Positions 12,235 to 24,666 of a stretch of DNA of 64,000 nt are shown piece by piece; the stretch's first letter is position 1; the number at the start of each line of letters is the position of its first letter. The notes beneath the pieces are model-generated. The model was not told the DNA's origin and did no database searches. It saw only the letters and a program-made list of their open reading frames with translations. Location: contig NW_023501061.1 in assembly GCF_014066305.1 (NCBI RefSeq), forward strand, positions 558,001 to 622,000, read 5' to 3'. This stretch comes from Letharia columbiana. Its lineage: Eukaryota; Ascomycota; Lecanoromycetes; Lecanorales; Parmeliaceae. The position numbers and the translations under genes were made by a program.

Positions 12235-15200
12235 GATCTTAGCAATTTTCGAATTCACCGCCGTTCGCATTATATTAAACGAGGTTATTATCGAAATCTT
12301 TTTACTTAACTTTATACTTAAAATAACTATAAATTAATTTAAAGCTAAGTATTTCTTTAATAACTTATTCGATTCGACTATTAATAATAATATATTTCGG
12401 CGAAGGATTTATCTATTTTAATAATAAGTTATTTACTATAAGACTTAAGAGATTAAGATAAAAGACGTTATAGATTCTTATACTTAATAGAAGTTTTAGA
12501 CGATATAATATTCTTATAAGACTTATAATCTTAAATGAGCTAAGTCTCTTATAGTTTAATTTACGAGAAAGGCGATTAAAGGTAATATTCTTACTACTTA
12601 GAAAGATCTTATTATTTATTTAAAAGATATGAATCTTTTATCGATACTTATTAGTCTATATAATTATAGCCTTCTAAGTACGATCTATATTACTTTTAAT
12701 ATACTTAAGAATCTATTTTATATAGTTCGTAATATCCTCTATTTAAGTAGTATTAAGATATTTATAAATAGTCTTATAGTCGATAATATTTAGACTAAAA
12801 CTTATTTAAGAATAAAATTTCTTATTTATAAGAAAAGATAGAATACTAGTAGTCGCTAAGATAGTATTATTATTAGTAAACTCGATAATAAGTAGTTATC
12901 TTATCTAGTCGTTCTATATATAGTTATAGTATATTTAAAGATAATACTTTATATTCTAATTTACTCGCTTAATCTATTTATCGATTTTAAAGTAAAAGGC
13001 TATTAATAGCTTAATTATAATATTTAATCGCTTATAAAAGAATTTTTATATAATAGCTATAAATGAAGAGTCTTAATTTAATATTATTAAGATCGATAGG
13101 CCGTATAGATAAAATATCTTCTTAAATAGTAAGTTAACTGTCTTTTTAGCGATAGTATCTTTATCGATATCGAAATAGGCTATATAATAATATTTCTTAG
13201 TAAATTAATTAATTATTATCTAAATAGCGTTATAGCTATTAGATATAGATAAGTCTATAACGAAGTTAATTAATATATCTTATTATTATTTCTATAAGAT
13301 TAATAGAGACTAGAGTAAATTATATTCTTAATCGCGAAGTATTTTAATTCTTTAATAGATATAGCAATTTTAAATGTAGGTAGCTACTATCGCCCTTATT
13401 TCTCGCTAGTAATACTTTCTTTTTAATAGTTTATAGATATATATTATCTTAGAATAGCCATAGAATAATTAATCGTATATCTCTTAGATAATATTAATAT
13501 ATATATTATTAAATATTTATAAACGATCTTTATAGTAAAGTACTCTATTCTATACGAAGCACTTATTAAGAGTAATCCCTCGAAACTTATTCTTATCTTT
13601 AATAATAGCGTTATGAATTTCTATATAATAGTTATTCTTTTTATTAATTCCTATTATCTTATAGTAAATAGAGTTATTAATTATATATATATCGATATAT
13701 TCGATATTTAATTTTAATTAATTAGAGATAAAGATTATTTAATATTATTAGCGTAATCGTTTATTTTTAAGATCGATTAATTTATATCTAGCTATTTATA
13801 TAAGTATATTAATCTTAATATTCTAAGATCTAGATCGATAAATAATCTTTATATTAAATTCGAATAGTATATTTAAATAGCGAGCCTAACGATAACTAAG
13901 ATCTCTTTCTTCGATAAAGTATATTAAGCTCTTATAATTCATAAAGATCTTAATAGAGATATCGATATATTTTAATTTAGAATATTAATATTCGAGATAG
14001 CGAATAATAGTTAATAACTTCTTATCGTAGATCTAATAGTTATACTTAACTAAAGTAAGATTCTTACTATAGAAAGCTATCGAGTAAAGTATTTTCTTAT
14101 TATTATATTAGAAAAGAATATCTTTATTAACGTAGTCGAAAGAGTTAATCTTTAGAATAACGTTCTTTATTCTATTAAAATAACGTAGAACTAAGACTTT
14201 TATAATGATAACTTTTAGAAAATAAAAGGCCTCTTAATATACTAAGAACTAATTAAATATAGTCTCTTTTACCGTAAGTTTTATTATAGATTTAACTATT
14301 TTAGAGAAGTCTCTAATAAATCGCTAATAAAAATTATAAAATCCGATAAAGGCCTATATCTCTTTAAGATTAATAGATATAATTTACTCGATAATAGTCT
14401 AGATTTTAATAAGATCTATTTATAACCCGTCTATAGATATTAATAGATCTAGAAATTTAATTTCCTAAATATAGAATTCGCACTTAAGAATATTCACCTA
14501 AAGGCCGATATTTCTTAATTTCTAAAGGATTTATTTAACGTATTAAATGTGTTTCTTTTTTATCTTATTATAAATAAGTATATTATCGAGATAGATTTAA
14601 TAGAAGTCGTTTAAATACTTAAATAGAATATTATTTATATATTATTAATATATAGCCAGATCGTTAATTAGATCGAAGAAGAGAACTCGATATTTATATA
14701 TTTTAAGGAAGATAATAAAAGTAGTAAAATCCTCGCTATTAGAGTATATATATAGTTTATTAAACGCGACTATAATATCTAATCGAATAAGGTATTTATA
14801 TTTCTAAATTCTTATTAAAATCTTATCTATTAATAGAATTAAGTATCGATTTCTTTTAGTAATAGCGTTTAGCTTTTAATAGTTTATATAAAAATGTAAT
14901 TCTCTATTCGATTTTTTCGCGAATAGAATAGATAAGATGAATAATATATAGCTTAGTATTATAAATCCCTTCTTTAAATATTCGTTTAGATATTTTTTTA
15001 TCTATTTTAACTTATATTCTAATATTAAATAGATTCTACTTTTAGAAAATTTCATTTTATCGAAGCTATCGTTAAATTTTAGCTTATAATTATAAGAATA
15101 ATATAAGAGAAGTATATTCGTTTTAGTTTTATCGAAAATATCGAGATAGTTATAATACTTTAAAGGTAATTTATATTTTATCTTTTTAGAACTAATCTTA

Positions 15201-17900
15201 TCGATACTATTAATCTAAATAAAGTAATTAAAATTATAATATCTTTTATATTTCTTTTCTAAGTTATAGAGATATAATTTATTAACTAATATACGAGAAT
15301 CGCGAGATATTTAAATAATAAGAGATGTATATAGTATTAATATATTCTTATAGATCTTATTTATTATTAATATAAATAGTTTATTATCTTTTTTATAGAT
15401 TAGTTAATAGTAAATCGCTATATTAATCTTAGCGATATTAATAAACTTAAACTTCTTACTATTCTTATTCTTATTTAATAAAAAGATATTCGAATTAATC
15501 TTATTATTATAAATAGATAAGAGAGAGCTTTATTATTTTAATATAATAGATAAGAGAGTAAGTAATATAAGTAGTTAAAGCTCCGAAGTTAATAGAAAAG
15601 AAAGTTCGTTTATTATTAATATCTAATTATTATTATAGTTATATCGATTAAGTAGAAAGAGTATCTTATCTTATAATATATTAAAAACTACCCCGTATTT
15701 ATTTATTTAAGATTTTTTAATTATTATATCGTATTTTAATAATATAATTAATATTAAATATATTTCTTCTTAATAGTCTTTTATTATTATTATAGAGAGT
15801 AAATAGTATATAATTAATTATTTTATAATTTAGTTATTATAATCTCTTAGTAATTTAGATTATAATAATAAGAGTAATTCTAGATATAAGGTTTTATATA
15901 TCGCTAAGATTAAGAACTCGTTTATAACTATATAAGCACCGATATATTTATTATCTATAAGAGAGTTCTTAAATAAATAAGTTCTCTTTTATAAGAAAAG
16001 CGTAATTTATATACGGAAAGGACAACGTATTAAAGCGTTATTAAGAGTGTCTACTAGGTATACTTTATAAGTATCTCTTATTATAACTTTAAAAGAGGCT
16101 ATTTATTTCTTAAATTTGAAGAAGAACTATCGCTATCTATAGTGTTAATATTATTAATTTCGAATTCTTTATCTATATCTATCGTATAGAGTTATACTTC
16201 TTTAAAGGTCTTTTTATCGATCTCGATTTAGATAGTTATTATATAAATACTTCGATAGTAATCTTTCTTATCGTAATTATAGTATATAAATTTTCTTAAT
16301 TTTAGATTAATTTTAATATTTAGAGACGTAGTAATTATAATCTTAGTAATAGATATAAGACGTATATTAGTCGCGATTCGTGTGGTAGTTAGCTTAATAG
16401 TAGCCTTTATAAGCTCTATATCTTTTTATCTAATATAATATAAATTATCTAGTTTTCGAAGATATTTCTTTATAGTCTTTAAGATAATAAACCTCTCTAC
16501 GATTTTCTATAAATTTCTTAGATTCTTTCTTAATTTATTTAGAAGATAATACTCTATTATAATAGTTTTATTAATATTAAGAATAAATCTAGTCGAATAA
16601 AGTCTAAATAGAAATCGATAAAGGGCTAGATTCCTTGCTATAGAGTATATATATTACGTTATATATTATTATATCGATTTAAGTTTTTATAGATATTAGC
16701 TAATTCGTCTATAATTTTAATAATAAATTAATATAAATTAGTAGAGTTTTAAAGTCTTCTATATATAGTATATTATATAGTCTTATCGCCGAGTTATAAG
16801 ACTACGTAGATTATCTTAAAGTCTTTAATAAGATAATAATTACTATTAGCTCTAAATTTCTATTCTATTTTAAAGAACTAATCGTTCTAGATAGAGTTAA
16901 TATTATTAATAAATAGAGATAGATATAAGACCTTAACCGATTTATCTTTTAAACGTCTAGAAGTATATTCTTCCTCAATTGAGAGTAGCTATAAGTTCTT
17001 TATCGACTATAGATTAAGATTATTAACCTTCCACTATAAGAAAGTTATATTCTTCTAAAAGTCTCGGGCTAATTAGTTTATCTTCTTAATTATCCTATAA
17101 GTCTAAAATAAATCATTTATAGCTAGATTCTTTTTTATTATAACGATATAATATTAAATAATAATCTCTTAAAAATTATCTCGCTTCTAATAAATCTTAT
17201 TTAATATAATTATAAATTCGTCGAGTTAATACTTAGTTTAATATTATAATTATAAACTATTATTAATATTCTAAAGCGTTTTTATTAAGTCTATCTCGTT
17301 GAGTATATTATCTAATAGAACTAATACTTATTAAAACTTAGTTTACTTAAATAAAGTCTTAATTTAATCTATTCTTTCGATATTCAACTTTACTATAGAA
17401 AAGAAAATTTTAAAATAAAGTGAAGAGAAGTTTAAATACTCTGAAAGAATAGATATTAGAAATATTAGATATATTAGAGAATAGTAAAGTTTCCTCAAGA
17501 CGCGTCGAAATTATTTAATATTAAGAATAAAAATTTTTACTATAAAGTCTAAGAAGTGTCTCTTTACGGGGGTTTAATATACTTATCTCTTAATCGTTTA
17601 AGATATTAAAAAGACTATAAGTATTTTAAATAATATTCTTTCGAGTATACTTACTCCGTCTAAGAAGTCTTTTATCTTATAGAGAAGTTATATATAAGAA
17701 AGCTTATAAATAATATTTTAATAATATTAACTATTTCTTTTAATTCGCTAGCCGTATAAATAATTCAATATCTTATTTATCTCTCGACTACTATTTATCG
17801 AGTTTAATTCGCTTTAAAATCGAATTATCTATTTAATAAGCTTACTTAGAAATATAATAGCTTAACTTAATTTCTTATTAAAGTCTTTATTAGCGCGTTT
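12235..17900 (-). pseudogene. Gypsy gag-pol remnant
   Basis: Read on the reverse strand. RT: LNAITKRNRY around 14,830-14,890 and YLDNILIY (from YLDDILIY) around 14,570-14,600. Integrase: INFVIDLSISNSYNAI followed by FTKKYYYIA, around 13,060-13,300. Integrase C-terminal region: RIYNVFYLNLL, around 12,440. Chromodomain-like segment: IKEILSFKLIYSYFKYKVK near 12,300. The region 15,500-17,900 should hold gag and protease but is too degraded for me to read. Stops are frequent, so it is non-functional. Confidence 0.8.
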
Positions 17901-17954
17901 CTTTAAATTCGTTTATTAATATAAATAAAATAAGTGAATTAATCTTAGTTATAG

Positions 17955-18137
17955 TATTAGAATTAATATAGATATAATATTAATATAGATATATTAAATA
18001 AGATAACTAAGGTATCGAATTATATAGATAGAAGAAAGATATTAAATAGTAGATAAATACCTCTATTAAGATACGCTAGGCTCGAATAAGTGAGAGAGCT
18101 AAGTGGTATATTAAGGATATAGAATACGCTCGTAATA
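17955..18137 (-). repeat. Gypsy LTR, right copy (5' LTR of the element)
   Basis: 183 bp, the partner of 9,326-9,508. On the element's own strand the sequence just inside this LTR (reverse complement of about 17,935-17,954) would be the primer binding site; it is too mutated to assign a tRNA. Confidence 0.88.
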
Positions 18138-20599
18138 ATATTAAGAAAACTCGATAAGAATAATTATACTTAATCTAAATTATATCGATTAATCGCCCTT
18201 CTTAATATACTAGAGAAGAGACTTAAAAAGATTATCGCTATAAGAATTAGCTACTTAATAGAAAAATATTAATTACTTTTTAAAGAGTATATAAATAAAA
18301 GAAAATTATTATTAATCGAGAATATAATTTATATAATACTCGAAGAAGTATATAAGACTTAAAAGTTTAAGAATAATTAAATAGCTTCGCTATTAATACT
18401 AGATATTAAAAATATCTTTAATAATATCTCTTATTCTTAACTAATTTATAATTTAAGAAAAAGAGATATTAGCGAAAAAGCTATTAAGTAAATTATAAGT
18501 TTCCTAGATAATAGATTAACGGTTATCGCTATATTTAAAAGCGAGTTATCTAGATATAAAGTCGAGATAAAGATCTTTTAAGACTTCTTAATTTCTCTTA
18601 TTCTCTATCTATTCTATAATATAAATATCGTAGATATCTATAAAATAAAAGGCTATTTAGTATTTATATATATTAATAATATTAGCGTACTTATAAGAGG
18701 CCTTATAGCCTAAGCTAACTATAAAACGCTAAGAGTAATATACGCCGAAATTTAGAAATAGATAATAATATATATATCGGAATTCGAAATAGATAAATAT
18801 TAATTTATATACTTCTAATTAATTATAATAAGAATAATAAAGAAGTAAGTAGATAATAATTTTAATATATTATTAGATTTAAGTATTTATATTATAAAGC
18901 CTAAAGCGATAATAAGACTTCTTAGACTTATACTTAATTTAGAGCTAAAATAAAAGAATTATATATAATTACTCGAAGTTAAAGTTATTATAAAATTTAA
19001 TAAATTAATAAGTTACGTAGAATTAGCCTAGAGTATCTCTTATAAAGATTTATAAAAACTCTATTAAGAAATAATTTTATTTACGCTATTATTTAAATAT
19101 ATAATTTAATATATACTACTAGTTATAGAATATAAAAGTAGGAAATAAAAGATATTTAAGATATTTCGAGTTATATAAAAGAGGGTAATATATATTATTA
19201 TAGAAGAGTAAAAGAATATCTTAGAGATCGTCTTAAATATCGAATATTATTAACTTTCAATTAATCTTATCTTAAAAAAAGCTATTATAGAGGTTATTAT
19301 TAGAATCTAAATTTACTCTAACTACGATATTATTAGATTTATATAAGATATAAATAAATAATAAAAGTTAGTTAATAAAAGAGCGAAGCTTAAAAGCCTT
19401 CTAGAATAAATTAAAGATATTATATATTAATAATAAATGTAAAACTTAATAGAATAACGTATTCTCTATATCGTACTTCTATAATAGAAATTATTAAAGA
19501 TAATAATTAATAAGAATAGAAAGAAAGTTATTAAGTAGTATAATAAGATTATTAATATCGATTATATTTTATTATATATATATATAGATAATAGCGAGAT
19601 AAAAAATAAAATCGAAGTCTTCGTCTACGCCCTTTAAGTTATTAATATTTAAATACGATATCTCGGCGATAGCGAGTACTATACTATATATATAGGCGAG
19701 CTAAAAAAATTAATATAATATATAAAATAATTATTAGTATTATTTTCTCGAGTTTAATTATCTAAATAGATAATTAAATAGCGATATAATTAATAGCTGA
19801 TTTTAGAGAATAAATAGAATAGTATATTTTTAGTAGAATAGTAAAAAAGCTAGTAAAGTTTAAAGAGATAGATATATCTATTACTCTACGATAGATCGCG
19901 GCTTATAAAGATATTCTAGAGAACGAAGTAGCGGATAAGCTCGTTAAATAAATATCGAAAAAAGATATCGAAGGAAATAAGTTCTATTTACTTTCGACGA
20001 TTAAATAATATATTAGAAAGCTAATTTATAATAATTAATAAGCACTCTAAAAGATATACGTCTAAGATATCGAGTTTAAGTAATTTATTTTTATATCTTA
20101 TTATAGCGTTATAGTCTTTTATATAAAGATAAAGAAAACTATAAGCTTAGTAATAATATAGCTAAAAATTAAGAAGTTAGCTCTTAAAAATCTTCTTTAT
20201 ATATATTAAATAATTAATTTATTTAAGTATAACTATAGAGAAGATAATTAGACTTAAAATTATATTTTTATAATATATTCTCTATATATAGAAGATAGAT
20301 AGATTATTTAGAGTAGTTAATTAATTAATATTAAGAATATTTTATTTAAATTAAATCTTATAATAAAAATAATAAAATTTATAATAAGAATATAAACGCT
20401 AAAAGTCTTTAGTAAAGTTATAATTTAATTTATTAAATATAGATATTATAATAAGAAATTTAATATTAAAGATAACTTATAGTTAAGATATTAATAAATA
20501 TTATAAGCAAAAGTATACTCTTAATAAGTTATAAAACTAGAGTTTAATTTATACGTTTTAATATTCTCGAATAGATAATATTTAATTATTCTATTTATA

Positions 20600-21388
20600 G
20601 GCTATTTTATTAGTATTATTAATATCGTTTTCTTTTCTTTTTATACTTATCTTCTATTTTTTAATATAATATTAATTAAAAGTATTAAATACGACGTCTT
20701 AAGAATTTTAGAAATCTTATAAAAGTTAGCCCTTACGAGAAATATCTTTATCTATTATCACTTTTTAATAATAATAGAATATTATTATTAGAAGTTATTA
20801 TTCTTACTATTAGAGGTTAAATATAGCGTCTTCTATAATTCGTCTAAAGATAATTATTATATCTCTAAATAAGCTAAGAATATATTAATTAATTAATCGG
20901 TTTTCTTATATTCGAAAACTCGATACGCGCTATAGCGAAAAGTCTTCTTAACTTAATAGTTAAATATAATAACCTCGTAATTTATAGAATAATAAATATA
21001 TAAATTTAATAGAATAAGTATAATATTAAAAGTAATAGACGATATAGAAGATAAGGCTTTCGAGAATCTTAAAAAGAAAAGTAGATATCTTATAATTCTA
21101 TTATAGTCTCGAATAGTAGAATAAAAGTAATATCTCGATTCTAATTCTATAAAATAAGATATATATTATATAGACTCGGATATAGACTATAAAGCTCTTT
21201 TAATACTAATATTATTATCTCTCTAAGATATTTCTCTTCGCGAGAATAATAATAAGAGAGAGAGCTTTTAAACTCGAGAAGATTAGCTAAATCTCGATTT
21301 AATATAAAAGAGTATAACGAATTTAGTATTTATCTATAGTAATATAATCTTATTCTCTTAATCTTATTCTCTCGAATAAGTAGTTTAT
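20600..21388. other. RIP-saturated DNA, unassigned
   Basis: Very AT-rich and almost without CpA/TpG. It follows the LINE RNase H region and may be LINE 3' sequence or another element. I recognise no protein motif. Confidence 0.5.
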
Positions 21389-21393
21389 AATAT

Positions 21394-21534
21394 TGTTGAA
21401 ATGTAGCCCCCGCGCATCCCAGCCACCATGTTTTCCAGCCACCTGATTTTGTACTGTATTTAGGACCTGGCCCCGGAGAGGTTTTAGAGAATCAATCCGT
21501 CCGTTCTACACATCACATACCTGAAATTCTAATA
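21394..21534 (+). repeat. 5' LTR of the gag-only element
   Basis: 141 bp. It differs from the 3' LTR by a few RIP-type changes (ATGTAGCCCC against ATGTGGCCCC; terminal TAATA against TAACA) and lacks the 31-bp internal duplication. Confidence 0.9.
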
Positions 21535-21639
21535 GGTTATAAGCCCGGTTCTAACGCTGCTATTATACCTCGCTGCTATCATATTCTACTACCGTACCTT
21601 ATTCTACTACCATACCTTATTCTACTATTATACCTCGCT

Positions 21640-22440
21640 ATTACTATATCTTAACGCGCTATTCTCGACCTATTATTTAAGTTATCTATTCGCTAACTTT
21701 ATAAAAATAACTATTTCGAATAGCTTATAGATATACGTATTCTACTACGTAAATAGAAGCTATAGAAGTATACTTAAGAGACTCTCTTCGAGTTACTAAT
21801 CGTAGTAGCCCTAGTTAAGTAATAAGAATTCTCTATAGAGACTATCGACGTTATAATATTTATCGTTAGTAGTTCTATTAAATAACGACTTATTATTAAT
21901 AAATTTAACTATGATTTTCTAATACTATCTCGATTAATTACACTCTATCGATCTATAGACGACGGCGAATTTATATAATTTATTAAAGAATTCTATACTT
22001 TAAAGTATATTAGCTTTAAAACGATATTCGAATATCTTATCTATATTAAGCTACTCGAAGAACGAATTATCGCTATAAATATTATTCTTACCTCTAATAA
22101 GTAGACTATTCTTTATCTCTCTATATCGCTCTTCGAATATCTCTAATACTTAATTAAGATCTAGAACGTTATATCGAATATAACTATAGAAAAGGCTTAT
22201 AATATACTTCTAAAAGAGGAGAGAAAAGAAGAAAAATTAAAATTTCCGAAGAAAGAAGAGAAAGCGACATTTGCGGCTGCGGCTATTAAAGAAACGACTA
22301 TTAGAGAAAAGACTAATAAGCTCTTATATAAGACGTATAAGAGGCTATATAAATCGATGTATTAAATTAAACGTTCTAATTTAACCTCGAAATAATATTA
22401 ATTATAGATTAATATTAAGCGAAAGCGTATCGAGTTAAAG
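21640..22440 (+). pseudogene. Gag-like remnant of the LTR element
   Basis: The + strand frame is broken by several stops. A readable segment at about 22,190-22,350 includes KAYNILLKEERKEEKLKF, then a Lys/Glu- and Ala-rich stretch. Copia gag (UBN2-type) proteins carry a comparable helix ending in LL(x)EE before a zinc knuckle. The knuckle is not clearly recoverable. Assignment to copia rather than another gag is tentative. Confidence 0.5.
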
Positions 22441-22472
22441 AAGACTTAGACTACGATAGTCTATTCGTTCTA

Positions 22473-23022
22473 GACTAGAATAGCCTATTATTATTATTAT
22501 TAAGGCTGAAATAGCCTATTGTTATAAAGACTAAAATAGTCTATTATTATTAAGGCTAGAATAGTTTATTATTATTACGGCTGAAATAGCCTATTTTTTA
22601 TTAAGACTAGAATAGCCTATTATTATTACTATTATTATTACGACTAAAATAGTCTATTATTATTACGACTAAAATAGTCTATTATTATTACGGCTGAAAT
22701 AATCTATTATTACGACTAGAATAATCTATTATTACGGCTAAAATAGTCTATTGTTATAGCTGAAATAGTCTGTTATTATTACGGCTGGAATAGCCTATTG
22801 ATAAGGCTGGAATAACCTATTATTGTCGAAGGCTGAAATGGCCTATTAGTGAGGCTAGAATAGCCTATTGTTGTCGAAGGCTGGAATGGCCTGTTGGTGA
22901 GGCTAGAATGGCCTATTGTTGTTGAGGCTGGAATAGCCTATTAATAAGGCTGGAATGGCCTATTGTTGTTGAGGCTGGAATGGCCTGTTGTTGAGGCTGG
23001 AATGGCCTGTTGTTGGGAGTTG
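22473..23022 (+). repeat. Minisatellite of 22 palindromic units (consensus GGCTGGAATGGCC plus spacer)
   Basis: I count 22 copies of a 13-nt near-palindrome (GGC...GCC arms) spaced 20-35 nt apart by (T)ATTATTATTA- or TGTTGTTG-like spacers. Copies at the left end read GACTAAAATAGTC or GGCTGAAATAGCC; those at the right end read GGCTGGAATGGCC. The array runs from the gag remnant to just before the polypurine tract. On the - strand it would translate as Gln/Pro/Ser-rich repeats, but I see no reason to call it coding. Confidence 0.92.
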
Positions 23023-23073
23023 TGTATAGCTTCATTTCTTGTTGGGTGGACTGGGAGCGTGGCTGCAGGGGAG

Positions 23074-23245
23074 TGTTGAAATGTGGCCCCCGCGCATCCC
23101 AGCCACCATGTTTTTGGCCTCCGCGCATCCCAGCCACCATGTTTTCCAGCCACCTGATTTTGTACTGTATTTAGGACCTGGCCCCGGAGAGGTTTTAGAG
23201 AATCAATCCGTCCGTTCTACACATCACATACCTGAAATTCTAACA
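23074..23245 (+). repeat. 3' LTR of the gag-only element, with internal 31-bp duplication
   Basis: 172 bp, 31 bp longer than the 5' LTR. The extra length is a tandem copy of CGCGCATCCCAGCCACCATG with flanking bases, at about 23,090-23,145. Confidence 0.9.
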
Positions 23246-23250
23246 AATAT

Positions 23251-24480
23251 ATCTACTTATAAGATTAATAGAGAAATTATATATATAGAATATTTTTATT
23301 ATAAACGATTATTAGAGAAATAATTATTTTATTAATAAAATAATCGATAGTTACGTTTTATAATAAGAGACTATATATAATCTTAAAGTTTTTATCTTCT
23401 TTTTAATATAAATTATATTTAATCTCTAGCTCTTAAATCTTTATTTATATTAATAAACTCTAAATATAATCTCTAATCGATTAAGTTAGATCTTATTATT
23501 CTTAATCTTATCTATAATATTCTATAATATCTTCTTACTTTTAATAATAACTATCGCGATTAGAGTATTTAAAAAGATATAAAAATATTATATTTTATAT
23601 ATAATATAGAATATATTAACGTTATTATATTTAAAGATAATTATCTATAGCTCTAAATATAGTCGAGAAGATGAGATCGAGATTAACTATAATATTATTA
23701 AAGATTTATAAAATACTCTTTTAAAGAAGTATAATAATAATTATATCGCTTTATTAGAGAAGTTAGATAATTTATAATAAATAATTAAATCTAAATATTT
23801 TCGCTTTAAAGCTATAATCTTTATATAAGATAAGAATCTAAAGAGATAATATATTCTTATAATAAATATAAGTATAAATTCTCTTACGAAAGACTCTCTA
23901 GCGAAATTAATTATCTTATCTTCGAGTAAATATATAATCTATTATTTTAAAGCGATATTATAAATAATAATTATCGATATATAAGAGAGAATATATTTAA
24001 TATTTATTATATAATATAATAATAATATACTTAGAGAAGCCGACGTAGAAGATATCTTTAGAATAAATTTTTAGAAGCTTATTTATAAGATAGAAATTAT
24101 TTAAGTATTAGATTAAATATTATAAATAGAGAAGTAATATAATAACTCTATTTAGGCGTAGGATTTAAGAATATAAAAGATATAGATAATTAATCTAATA
24201 ACTATAGTAATTAAAGTATAATTATAATACGATAATAATTCTTTAAAAGAGAATATATTCTATAAGCGCTATTATTCGATATTATAATAGTTATAAAGTA
24301 TAAAGATAATTACTTTAAAAAAGATAATAGAATAAATAATATAAATAAGAGACTTCGATAAAAGCGAGATAAGATAGAATTAAAAAGATATAGCTCGAAG
24401 ATAACTCTTTAATTAATACTATTTCTTCTTTTCTCTTTTTTTTATATCTTTATATATATTAAACGTATAAATTACTCTAG
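23251..24480. other. RIP-saturated DNA, unassigned
   Basis: AT-rich, nearly no CpA/TpG, no recognisable protein or repeat ends. It continues the DNA that received the gag-only element. Confidence 0.5.
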
Positions 24481-24586
24481 ATAGTATATTATATATAAAA
24501 ATCGGATATAGTCGAAAGGCCGAGTGGGGAAAAACGGTCTTACTCTTGCCTATATGGCTAGAGGGGCGCCCCTCCGATATAGGAAT

Positions 24587-24604
24587 CACACACACACACA
24601 CACC
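24587..24604 (+). repeat. (CA)n microsatellite
   Basis: About nine CA units followed by CCCCCGTGTGGTGG, in a short GC-rich island (about 24,510-24,720) inside the AT-rich block. Confidence 0.95.
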
Positions 24605-24666
24605 CCCGTGTGGTGGCGAGTAGGGGTATGAGTGGCCCACTTGGCACTCTTGTAGATAGGTATGGG

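Larger units (their letters stand above)
9326..18137 (-). mobile_element. Ty3/Gypsy chromovirus-type LTR retrotransposon, RIPed, carrying an inserted piggyBac element
   Basis: Two direct repeats of exactly 183 bp (9,326-9,508 and 17,955-18,137) begin TATTAGAATT and end CTCGTAATA. These are TG...CA termini after RIP. The flanks GTATT (9,321-9,325) and ATATT (18,138-18,142) are a near-exact 5-bp target duplication. The internal coding runs on the - strand: RT at about 14,570-14,890, integrase at about 13,060-13,300, an integrase C-terminal segment near 12,410-12,540, and a chromodomain-like segment at about 12,235-12,350. Without the 1,977-bp insertion at 10,035-12,011 it is about 6.8 kb, an ordinary Gypsy size. 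It lies inside the LINE ORF2. Confidence 0.87.
6098..20590 (+). mobile_element. Tad-like LINE (non-LTR retrotransposon), RIP-saturated and split by a Gypsy element
   Basis: Translated segments on the + strand read, in order, as ORF1 with a nucleic-acid-binding zinc knuckle, then ORF2 with endonuclease, reverse transcriptase and RNase H. The order is interrupted between 9,326 and 18,137 by an LTR element. On either side of that insertion the RT frame resumes: the segment just before it resembles the fingers region, and the segment just after 18,137 continues with a form of YRPIALL. Limits are approximate; the 5' end may extend upstream of the TIR element at 5,484. In-frame stops are everywhere, so it cannot move. 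Confidence 0.8.
7860..20590 (+). pseudogene. LINE ORF2 remnant (endonuclease - reverse transcriptase - RNase H), two pieces
   Basis: Piece 1 is about 7,860-9,325. The endonuclease is seen as YLIISDFNLYYSL near 8,230, where intact enzymes read I(I/V)GDFN. Piece 2 is 18,138 to about 20,590. The reverse transcriptase begins with RPxALLN, then KLLEKIIAIRIS and SLLILDIKNIFNNISYS (the palm Asp region of intact enzymes reads LLxLDVxGAFDNV), then ILYLFYN. An RNase H-like segment, YLGDSEYYTIYIGEL, lies at about 19,660-19,710, followed by a C-terminal region near 20,000-20,400. The Gypsy element sits between the pieces. All copies of the frame are interrupted by TAA/TAG. Confidence 0.75.
21394..23245 (+). 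mobile_element. Gag-only non-autonomous LTR retrotransposon (copia-like), 1,852 bp
   Basis: LTRs at 21,394-21,534 and 23,074-23,245 start TGTTGAAATG and end TTCTAA(C/T)A. An exact 5-bp target duplication, AATAT, flanks the element (21,389-21,393 and 23,246-23,250). A purine-rich tract (GCAGGGGAG) abuts the 3' LTR, as a polypurine tract should. The interior holds an 18-bp triplicate (21,583-21,636), a degraded gag-like frame and then a palindromic minisatellite. There is no room for pol, so it would need an autonomous partner, as TR-GAG/TRIM-type elements do. The LTRs are GC-rich and nearly free of RIP, while the gag part is RIPed. Confidence 0.88.

Noticed and set aside
9326..18137. A single LINE array explaining both 183-bp repeats
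   Set aside because: TG/CA-type ends, equal length, target duplication and - strand RT/integrase motifs identify them as LTRs.
22473..23022. Regularly spaced repeats resembling a CRISPR array
   Set aside because: Spacers are themselves low-complexity and similar, the unit is a 13-nt palindrome, and the host is a fungal LTR element with introns and RIP around it.
22913..23153. Open frames on the - strand encoding Gln/Pro repeats
   Set aside because: They are translations of the minisatellite; no start context, no continuation and no family.
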